Shown one piece after another: positions 23,022 through 29,087 of a DNA stretch of 33,088 bases. The notes beneath the pieces were generated by a model. That model had not been told where the DNA came from and did not search any database. It worked only from the letters and a program-made list of their open reading frames with translations. Both the position numbers and the translations under genes were made by a program. The stretch is taken from NCBI GenBank assembly GCA_018713325.1, contig DVFJ01000014.1:1-33088 (forward strand). The letters run 5' to 3'. The DNA is from Candidatus Onthenecus intestinigallinarum. Lineage in GTDB: Bacteria; Bacillota; Clostridia; Christensenellales; Aristaeellaceae. The first letter of the stretch is position 1. Every line of letters starts with the position of its first letter.

Positions 23022-25397
23022 TCAGTCGATGATCTTGTCGAAGTCGTAGGCCACGCCGTAGGTCTGCACGCGCACGAGCTTCATGACCTGCTCGGTCTTG
23101 GGCGCGTCGGCGGCGTCGGTCTTGACCGCGGCGATGGCGTCGACGGCCTCCATGCCGCCCAGCACGCGGCCGAACGCGGCATACTGGCCGTCCAGGTAGG
23201 TGGCGTCGGCCTGGCAGATGAAGAACTGCGAGCCGGCGGTGTCGTAGCCCTCGGCGCGGGCCATGGACAGCACGCCACGCTCATGGGAGATGGCGTTCTC
23301 CACGCCGTTGCCGGTGAACTCGCCGGTCACGGCATAGCCGGGGCCGCCGGTGCCGTCGCCGTTGGGATCGCCGCCCTGGATCATGAACCCGTCGATCACG
23401 CGATGGAAGCGCAGGCCGTCATAGAACCCGGCGTTGGCCAGGGAGACGAAGTTGCCCACGGTCTGCGGCGCGGTCTGCGGGTACAGCTCGCCATAGATCA
23501 CGCTGCCGTCGTTCATGACGAGGGTGAAGACGGGCAGCTTGTCCGCCGCGTCCAGCTCCGCGGCCGTGACGGCGGCGGCGTTGTCGGCCGCAAGCGCCGT
23601 CTCCCGGTCGGTCACGGCGAGCAGGGCGTCCTCCACGTAGCCCGCGAAGTCCGTGCCCACCGCCTGCACGTAGGCGTAGAGCGTGCCGTCCACGCTCACG
23701 CGGCCCTCGACGCTCAGGCCGGCCCCGGCCTCGAGCGTGGCCAGCGCGTCGCCGCCGGGCACGTCGGTCAGCGCCGCCGCCTCGGCGGGCGTGGCGTAGA
23801 TCTCCTCCGGCACGGCCGCGGGCTCGACGACCTCCGGCACCACCAGCAGCTGCACGTTCGTCAGCTCGATGGGCCGCTCGGCCAGCCACTGCTCCTCCGC
23901 CGCCACGTAGGCGTCGGTCTTCTTCTGGTCGTTGACGGTCGCGGTCAGGCTCTCGCGCAGCGCGTCCAGCCCGATCTCGCCCGGCGTCAGATCCGCCGCA
24001 TAGCGCAGGATGTGATAGCCGTACGTCGTCTCGATGATGCCCGTGGTGTCGCCCACCGCCTGCAGCGCCATGGCGTTATCCACAAAGCTCTGGTCGTACG
24101 TCTGGCTGCCCGCGAACACCGGATAGCCCGCGTCCGCGATCGGATCGCCCAGCGCCGGATCCTCGCTGTAGGCCGCGGCCACATCCTCAAACGCTTCGCC
24201 CGCCTCGAGCGCCGCCAGCGCGGCCTCGATCTTCGCGCGGCCCTCAAGCGGCGCGGCCTCGCTCGCGGTCGCCTCGGACGCGGTCGCCTCGGACGCGGTC
24301 GCCTCGGACGCCTCGTCCTCCGGCTTCATGACGAGCACGTGCTGCACCAGGCGCACGCCCTCGGGCGTGTACACCGTCTGCACGCCGTTCAGGTAGTCGT
24401 TCAGGAACGCGTCGCGGTCGGCGTCGTAGGTCTCCTTCGCCTGCGCGATCTGCGCGTCATACGCCGCCTGCACGTCCTCCTCGGTCGCGCTGACGTCGCC
24501 CGTGACCTCCTCGTAGAGCATCGCGAGCTTCTCGCTCACGACCGCCGAGCGCTGCAGCAGCTCCCGGTCATACCCGCTCTGCTCGAAGAGCAGGTCCACC
24601 TGCGCGGCGACCTCCTCCTCCGACGCGGTCGGCATCGCCTCCGCGTACAGCTGCAGGTACTGCTCGTACATCGCGTCAAACTCCGCCGCCGCCTGGTCGC
24701 GGATCTCCTGCTCGCGCTCCGGCGTGATCGACAGGCCCAGGTCGTCAAACACGGCGAGGTAGACCTTCTCCTGGAGCATCGAGGTCACCACGTTCTCCGC
24801 GATGAAGAGCTGGTAGTCCTCCTCCTCCGTGTCGATCACCTGGCCGTAGTACTGCGACATCATCGAGGCATAGTAGAGCTTCATGCCCTCCACGTCCGCG
24901 ACCGCCTCGCCATAGGTGAGCGTCACGTCGTCGCCCGCCGTGCCGACGATGTCGTCCGGCTGCGGGTCATAGACCGCCTCGGAGGCCGTCGCGTCGGAAG
25001 GCGTGGCCTCGGAAGGCGTCGCCTCGGCAGGCGTCGCCGCGTCCGTCACGACGATATCCGTCGGGCCGTCCGCGCCGCCGATCACGGCCTCGCCGGTCGT
25101 GGCCTCGTCGGGCGTGGCCGCGTCCGTCACGGAGAGGGCCGCGGGCTCGGCCGCCGGGGCTTCGGTCGGCTCGGCTGTCGGCTCCTCGGTCGGCTCGGCC
25201 GTCGGCTCCTCGGTCGGCTCCTCGGTCGGCTCGGCCGTCGGTTCCTCGGTCGGCTCAGCCGTCGGGGCCTCGGTCGACTCGGCCGTCACTTCGGGCGTCG
25301 CGGTGGGCGCCGGCGTCTCGGACTGCTGGCATCCCGCGAGCGCGAAGAGCATCGCGCCCACGAGCAGGCAGCAAAGGATCTTGCGAATGTGCTTCAT
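23022..25397 (-). CDS. Lipoprotein fusing parvulin, SH3-like and cyclophilin domains
   Basis: This 791-residue foldase candidate acts outside the membrane. A lipobox signal (LAGC, Cys23) anchors it. A Thr/Glu/Pro repeat linker follows (about 30-85), then a PrsA/SurA-like helical region (150-340), a parvulin-type rotamase (about 343-470, LVQHVLVMK to GYHILRYA), an SH3-like segment (about 530-600) and a cyclophilin domain (620-780). The cyclophilin has intact FHRVI (664-668), GFMIQGGD (670-677) and GSQFFI (722-727). A 20-residue Ser-Glu-Ala-Thr repeat (363-381) interrupts the parvulin after its first strand. Two peptidyl-prolyl isomerase types in one chain is unusual. The start follows GGAGGG. 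A promoter lies at 25468-25496. Confidence 0.87.
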   Translation of the reverse strand: MKHIRKILCCLLVGAMLFALAGCQQSETPAPTATPEVTAESTEAPTAEPTEEPTAEPTEEPTEEPTAEPTEEPTAEPTEAPAAEPAALSVTDAATPDEATTGEAVIGGADGPTDIVVTDAATPAEATPSEATPSDATASEAVYDPQPDDIVGTAGDDVTLTYGEAVADVEGMKLYYASMMSQYYGQVIDTEEEDYQLFIAENVVTSMLQEKVYLAVFDDLGLSITPEREQEIRDQAAAEFDAMYEQYLQLYAEAMPTASEEEVAAQVDLLFEQSGYDRELLQRSAVVSEKLAMLYEEVTGDVSATEEDVQAAYDAQIAQAKETYDADRDAFLNDYLNGVQTVYTPEGVRLVQHVLVMKPEDEASEATASEATASEATASEAAPLEGRAKIEAALAALEAGEAFEDVAAAYSEDPALGDPIADAGYPVFAGSQTYDQSFVDNAMALQAVGDTTGIIETTYGYHILRYAADLTPGEIGLDALRESLTATVNDQKKTDAYVAAEEQWLAERPIELTNVQLLVVPEVVEPAAVPEEIYATPAEAAALTDVPGGDALATLEAGAGLSVEGRVSVDGTLYAYVQAVGTDFAGYVEDALLAVTDRETALAADNAAAVTAAELDAADKLPVFTLVMNDGSVIYGELYPQTAPQTVGNFVSLANAGFYDGLRFHRVIDGFMIQGGDPNGDGTGGPGYAVTGEFTGNGVENAISHERGVLSMARAEGYDTAGSQFFICQADATYLDGQYAAFGRVLGGMEAVDAIAAVKTDAADAPKTEQVMKLVRVQTYGVAYDFDKIID
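24244..24315 (-). repeat. In-frame coding repeat (Ser-Glu-Ala-Thr)
   Basis: A 15-bp unit (GCCTCGGACGCGGTC on the plus strand) is repeated about four times, encoding a flexible SEATA insert within the parvulin domain. A second copy of the idea occurs at about 24975-25035. Confidence 0.75.
25140..25300 (-). repeat. In-frame coding repeat (Glu-Pro-Thr linker)
   Basis: A short 12-bp-type unit encoding EPTE/EPTA is repeated more than ten times just after the lipid-anchored Cys, forming a wall-spanning linker. Confidence 0.8.
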
Positions 25398-25467
25398 GCT
25401 GACATTCCCTCCATTAGGAAATTGCGCAGGGGCCGTCCCCACGGCGGAGGCGCCCGCTATACGGGAT

Positions 25468-25496
25468 ATTATAGCAAGGATTGCCCCGGCGCGCAA
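25468..25496 (-). promoter_or_regulatory. Promoter of the PPIase lipoprotein gene
   Basis: On the minus strand TTGCGC (25496-25491) and TATAAT (25473-25468) are 17 bp apart, about 70 bp before the start codon. Confidence 0.78.
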
Positions 25497-25567
25497 ACGT
25501 TTTTTGCCCTGCTGGAAAGACGCGCGCCGCGCCCGGCGGGATGCTGGCGGTTTTCGGCAGCGCCCCT

Positions 25568-25595
25568 TTGCAATTCGCCCGCGGTCTGCTATAAT
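25568..25595 (+). promoter_or_regulatory. Promoter of the M23-family gene
   Basis: TTGCAA (25568-25573) and TATAAT (25590-25595) are 16 bp apart, 30 bp before the start codon. Confidence 0.75.
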
Positions 25596-25625
25596 AGAGG
25601 AAGCAAACCGACAGGAGGCTTTCCG

Positions 25626-26675
25626 ATGAGCAAACGCCGCATGGCCTGCGCGCTGCTGGCCCTCTCGCTGTTCGTGCCCGCGCTGGCGCAGGCCGACATC
25701 CAGGTGACGGAGGCATACCGCTCCTTCATCTACAAGAACGACGTGCGCCGCGACAAGAAGGTCGCATACTATGACAATGTGTATGCGGTCAATCACGGCG
25801 AATACCTGCTCCAGCCGTTCAGCGCCGACGTGCCCGCCGAGTATTTTGTGGACGACGGCGCGGGCGCGTATGCGCTCTCGCCCATCGTGCTGGATGTGAC
25901 CGACGCCATGCGCGCGCGCCTGTACGGCGCGGACGTGGGCGAGACGGCGCTGTACTACGGCCAGTACTGCGAGCGCGTCGAGAACCGCGCCGGGGACTGG
26001 GGCTTCTCGGGCATCCATGAGGGCGTCGACTTCCGCAACGCCGCGGGGTGCGACGTGTACGCCATCCTGGGCGGCGAGGTGCTCAAGCGCGGCGGCGACA
26101 AGGACGGCACGGTGGCCATCTACAACGCCGATTACGACGTGACGGTGCTGTATCTGCACGTGCGCGACGTGCCGCTCAAGGTCGGGCAGGTCGTGCAGCC
26201 GGGCGAGCGCATCGGCTGCGAGGGGGACAAGGGCTCCGGCTCCGAGTACACGCACGTGGAGGTGCGCAAGGGCGAGCAGAAGTGGCCCAACGCCTACCGC
26301 AACGCGCAGCTGGAGAGCGACGACCCCTACGCGGTGATGATCGTGGCGCTGAACCTGCCCGAGTCCACGCGCGAGCCCATCACGGCGCGCGCCGCCGCGG
26401 AGGCCGAGGCCGCGCGCATTGCGGCTGAGGAGGAGGCCGCGCGCATCGCCGCCGAGGAGGAGGCCGCGCGTCTGGCCGCCGAGGAGGAGGCCGCGCGTCT
26501 GGCCGCTGAGGAGGCCGCGCGCCTGGCCGCGGAGGAGGCCGCACGCGCCACGCCCACGCCCTCGCCGGAGCCGACGGCCACGCCCGTGCCGACCCCGACG
26601 CCCGAGCCCACGCCCGAGGTGCTCGACGAACTGCCGGACGATCCCGCCGACGACGGCTACGGCTTCGCGGAGTGA
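25626..26675 (+). CDS. Secreted M23-family (LytM) protein with altered active site
   Basis: This 349-residue protein has a signal peptide (1-23), an N-terminal region of unknown fold, an M23/LytM domain (about 120-235), an Ala/Glu/Arg helical repeat (258-307, EEAARLAAEE units) and a Pro/Thr-rich tail. The zinc ligands of M23 peptidases are visible as His131 and Asp135 in HEGVDF and His210 in YTHVEV; His178 in LYLHV fits the second catalytic position. The usual HxH motif reads YTH, so the first, catalytic His is Tyr208. The domain may bind rather than cut peptidoglycan. The start follows AGGAGG. It is divergent from the PPIase lipoprotein gene. Confidence 0.83.
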   Translation: MSKRRMACALLALSLFVPALAQADIQVTEAYRSFIYKNDVRRDKKVAYYDNVYAVNHGEYLLQPFSADVPAEYFVDDGAGAYALSPIVLDVTDAMRARLYGADVGETALYYGQYCERVENRAGDWGFSGIHEGVDFRNAAGCDVYAILGGEVLKRGGDKDGTVAIYNADYDVTVLYLHVRDVPLKVGQVVQPGERIGCEGDKGSGSEYTHVEVRKGEQKWPNAYRNAQLESDDPYAVMIVALNLPESTREPITARAAAEAEAARIAAEEEAARIAAEEEAARLAAEEEAARLAAEEAARLAAEEAARATPTPSPEPTATPVPTPTPEPTPEVLDELPDDPADDGYGFAE

Positions 26676-26689
26676 CGGGGTTACGAGGA

Positions 26690-26860
26690 GTGACGGCGGG
26701 GGGAGGGATGCCCCTCCCCCCGCGCCCCCCGGCGCCAGGGGCCCGGGGACAACAAAAGAAATGGGGACGTGCCTTGCACGTCCCCATTTGGCGGGTGCAG
26801 GGCAAAGCCCTGCCGGGGGCGCGGGGCGCGCAGCCCCGCACGGAATCCCTGCGCCCCCCG
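26690..26860. repeat. Repeat island 5
   Basis: Between two plus-strand genes lie a short GC-rich inverted repeat (GGGGGGAGGG with CCCTCCCCCC, about 26698-26720), the perfect hairpin at 26759-26789 and module C (about 26794-26846). It is a short version of the islands, without a typical module A. The rest of 26676-26891 holds the asparaginase ribosome binding site. Confidence 0.7.
26759..26789. terminator. Perfect 14-bp hairpin
   Basis: AAATGGGGACGTGC (26759-26772) pairs perfectly with GCACGTCCCCATTT (26776-26789) around CTT. It occupies the hairpin position of the repeat units but with a different stem sequence, so only the fold is kept. Three T end the arm on either strand. Confidence 0.65.
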
Positions 26861-26891
26861 GGAAGCGTCTTGAGAAAGGAGATCACGCCGT

Positions 26892-27938
26892 ATGAAGAAG
26901 CGGATCCGCCTGCTCGCCACGGGCGGCACGATCGCCAGCGGCGAGGGCGCGCAGGGCCTGCGCCCGTCGCTGTCGGCCCGGGAGGTGCTCGCCTACCTGC
27001 CGGGGCTGGACGCGCTGTGCGACGCGGAGGCCGAGGACATCCTGTTCCTGGACAGCTCGAACATCCAGCCGGAGGAGTGGCGGGTGATCGCCCGCGCCTG
27101 CGCGGCCGCGCTCGAGGACTGCGACGGCGTGGTCGTGACGCACGGCACGGACACCATGGCCTACACCGCGGCGATCCTGTCGTTCATGCTGCAGGGGCTG
27201 CAAAAGCCGGTGATCCTCACCGGCTCGCAGCTGCCCATCACGCACCTGATGAGCGACGGCCGCACCAACCTGGCCAACGCCTTTGCCGCGGCCTGCGCCG
27301 GGCATCCGGGCGTGTACGTGGTCTTCAACAACCGCATCATCGCGGGCACGCGCGCCTTCAAGGTGCGCTCCATGGGCTTTGACGCCTTCCGCTCGGTCAA
27401 CGCGCCCTATGCCGGCGAGGTCGACGCCCGCGGCGTGCGCATGGAGCATCCCCTGCCCGTGCAGCCCGGCCCGCTGCGCCTGCTCGACCGCGTCGAGCCC
27501 GCCGTGTGCCTCATCAAGCTCATCCCCGGCACCAACCCCGCGCTGTTTGATGCGCTCATCCCCCTGGGCTACCGCGGCGTCGTCGTCGAGGCCTTCGGCG
27601 TCGGCGGCTTCCACTACCTGCGCCGCAACCTCCTGCCCCGCCTGGAGGCCCTGCACCGCGCCGGCGTCGTCGTGCTCGTCACCAGCCAATGCCTGTACGA
27701 CGCCACCGACCTGCCCCGCTATGAGACCGGCGCCCGCCTCAGCCCCGGCGCCGCCGTCGCCGCAGGCGATATGACCACCGAGGCCGCCGTCACCAAGCTG
27801 ATGTGGGCCCTGGGCCAGACCGCCGACCCCCGCGAGGTCGAGCGCATCCTGCTCACGCCCCTATGCGGCGAGATCCGGGGCGCTGCCCCCGGGACCCCCG
27901 GCAGGGGAGGCAGTGCCTCCCCTGCACCCCGCCACTAA
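26892..27938 (+). CDS. ansA: Type I L-asparaginase (AnsA-like)
   Basis: This enzyme hydrolyses L-asparagine to aspartate and ammonia in the cytosol. It has 348 residues and no signal peptide. Both catalytic motifs are intact: ATGGTIAS near residue 10, with the nucleophilic Thr, and VVTHGTDTMAYTA around residue 81-93, with the Thr-Asp pair. ILTGSQLP and SDGRTNL also match the family. A ribosome binding site AAAGGAGAT precedes the ATG. The last 19 residues (from [11 protein letters not shown]) are encoded by repeat module A, and the TAA stop is part of the repeat that starts the next hairpin, so the natural C-terminus has been replaced or extended. Glutaminase side activity cannot be judged. 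Confidence 0.92.
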   Translation: MKKRIRLLATGGTIASGEGAQGLRPSLSAREVLAYLPGLDALCDAEAEDILFLDSSNIQPEEWRVIARACAAALEDCDGVVVTHGTDTMAYTAAILSFMLQGLQKPVILTGSQLPITHLMSDGRTNLANAFAAACAGHPGVYVVFNNRIIAGTRAFKVRSMGFDAFRSVNAPYAGEVDARGVRMEHPLPVQPGPLRLLDRVEPAVCLIKLIPGTNPALFDALIPLGYRGVVVEAFGVGGFHYLRRNLLPRLEALHRAGVVVLVTSQCLYDATDLPRYETGARLSPGAAVAAGDMTTEAAVTKLMWALGQTADPREVERILLTPLCGEIRGAAPGTPGRGGSASPAPRH

Positions 27939-28225
27939 GGGCCGCACATTGTGCGGCCCTGTTTTTTTTCGCAAAGTCTTGCCCACAAACCAAAGGCCCG
28001 CGCATAGCGCGGGCCGTAGTGGGTGCAGGGCAAAGCCCTGCCGGGGGCGCGGGGCGCGCAGCCCCGCACGTTCCCCGCCGCTAGGGGCCGCACATTGTGC
28101 GGCCCTATTTTTTACCGCCAAGTCCCACCCAAATGCCAAGGCCCGCGCATGGCGCGGGCCGTAGTGGGTGCAGGGCAAAGCCCTGCCGGGGGCGCGGGGC
28201 GCGCAGCCCCGCACGTTCCCCTGCC
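27874..28225. repeat. Repeat island 6 with 145-bp direct duplication
   Basis: The island starts inside the asparaginase gene with module A (about 27876-27925). Two near-identical units follow, at about 27936-28080 and 28081-28225. Each consists of hairpin GGGCCGCAC/GTGCGGCCC, a T-run, the conserved linker, hairpin GGCCCGCGC/GCGCGGGCC and module C. No closing module A is seen before the stop of the convergent TasA-like gene. Confidence 0.82.
27938..27969 (+). terminator. Terminator of the asparaginase gene
   Basis: AGGGCCGCACA (27938-27948) pairs with TGTGCGGCCCT (27950-27960), followed by G and eight T. Its first base is the last base of the asparaginase stop codon. A second copy with six T lies at 28085-28113. 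Confidence 0.82.
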
Positions 28226-28230
28226 CCGGG

Positions 28231-28749
28231 TCAGGATTCGACGTGCGGCGTGCCGGTGACAAAGAGCTGACACGCGGCGAGGCGGGCGATGCCGGCGGAC
28301 TGCGCGCCGGGGAGATAGCTCAGCTCGATCTCGAAGGTGCGCACGCCGTCGCCGGCCTCAAAGGCGCAGGCCTCCTCATAGAGCAGGTCGCCGCTGGTGA
28401 CGGTCTTGAGCACGCGGCGGTCGCCACCGGTGGTCTCGACCAGGGCGGCATAGAGGCCGGGGGCCTCGTCCAGGGCCTGGGTGCTGCCGAAGAAGACGGT
28501 CATGTCCACGGCGCCGGGCTGGCCGACCAGGGAGCTGCCGGAGACCTCGAACGGGTAGGACGCGGCGGCGGCGGGGCCGACGGTGGGCCGCACGTCGACG
28601 GAGACGGCGGCATTCAGGTCAAAGGAATGCGTGCCGGCATAGACGGCGGAGACGTCCGCGGCGCTGGTGTAGATGGCCAGCGAACCGGCGGCGAGGGACA
28701 CGCCCACGCATACGGCGAGCAGGAAGAGCAGGAATCCGTTTTGTTTCAT
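28231..28749 (-). CDS. TasA/camelysin-like secreted protein
   Basis: This 172-residue protein has an N-terminus (FLLFLLAVCVGVSLAAGSLAIYTSAADVSA) that resembles SipW-type signal peptides of TasA and camelysin matrix proteins. The mature part is beta-rich, with segments such as AVDMTVFFGSTQ and VRTFEIELSYLPGAQ that fit a TasA-like jelly-roll sandwich. This class forms extracellular fibres in biofilms; whether this one does so is inference. No SipW peptidase is encoded in the window. The gene is preceded by a c-di-GMP-I riboswitch, so it is probably controlled by that messenger. AAAGGG lies about 11 nt before the ATG, inside a small hairpin (CCCTT/AAGGG) that could hide the site. Confidence 0.68.
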   Translation of the reverse strand: MKQNGFLLFLLAVCVGVSLAAGSLAIYTSAADVSAVYAGTHSFDLNAAVSVDVRPTVGPAAAASYPFEVSGSSLVGQPGAVDMTVFFGSTQALDEAPGLYAALVETTGGDRRVLKTVTSGDLLYEEACAFEAGDGVRTFEIELSYLPGAQSAGIARLAACQLFVTGTPHVES

Positions 28750-28851
28750 GGCTCGAACAACCCTTTCTGAAGGGGACGCGGGGGCGCGTCCGCAAGAGGG
28801 TTGCCGTGCGGGGCGTCAAAAAAAGATCCGCCCCGCGCCCCAGAGGGGCGA

Positions 28852-28937
28852 CACGGCAACTGGCTGCCATTCCGTCCCGGAGGGGACGGGTCAGGCCCTG
28901 TAGCTTTGCGTCGCAGCCTTTCGGCTGTTTTGCCTTG
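28852..28937 (-). ncRNA. c-di-GMP-I (GEMM) riboswitch
   Basis: Read on the minus strand, the core matches the c-di-GMP-I aptamer. GGCAA at the 5' side pairs with TTGCC at the 3' side (P1). A stem CAGCC/GGCTG is closed by a GAAA tetraloop and followed by GACGCAAAGC and ACAGGGCC. A variable hairpin (CCCGTCCC...GGGACGG) and then ATGGCAGCC, the receptor strand, complete it. Downstream, CGCCCC/GGGGCG pairs just before seven T (28824-28818), a possible terminator. GTTGCCGTG (28860-28852) can also pair with CACGGCAAC (28808-28800). Whether it turns expression on or off cannot be decided by eye. Its target is the TasA-like gene. Confidence 0.92.
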
Positions 28938-28968
28938 ATCGTATGGAAAGGTAGATCTTGACGAGGGT

Positions 28969-28997
28969 ATTATACCACGTTTTCCTGTCCGCGTCAA
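28969..28997 (-). promoter_or_regulatory. Promoter of the riboswitch transcript
   Basis: On the minus strand TTGACG (28997-28992) and TATAAT (28974-28969) are 17 bp apart. Transcription would begin some 25 nt before the aptamer. Confidence 0.82.
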
Positions 28998-29009
28998 GGG
29001 GGGAGCGTC

Positions 29010-29038
29010 TTGACAAACGGGCGCGGATGGGCTACGCT
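29010..29038 (+). promoter_or_regulatory. Promoter of the maltose phosphorylase gene
   Basis: TTGACA (29010-29015) and TACGCT (29033-29038) are 17 bp apart. It is back to back with the riboswitch promoter, with 12 bp between the two -35 boxes. Confidence 0.65.
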
Positions 29039-29087
29039 ACAGACAGGAAAAAAACGGCCGGGGCTTCCCGGCAGAGGGAGTGATGGG

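Noticed and set aside
22938-25625. Long plus-strand extension upstream of the M23 gene
   Set aside because: It is antisense to the PPIase lipoprotein gene and crosses a repeat island. The M23 gene has its own promoter, ribosome binding site and signal peptide at 25626.
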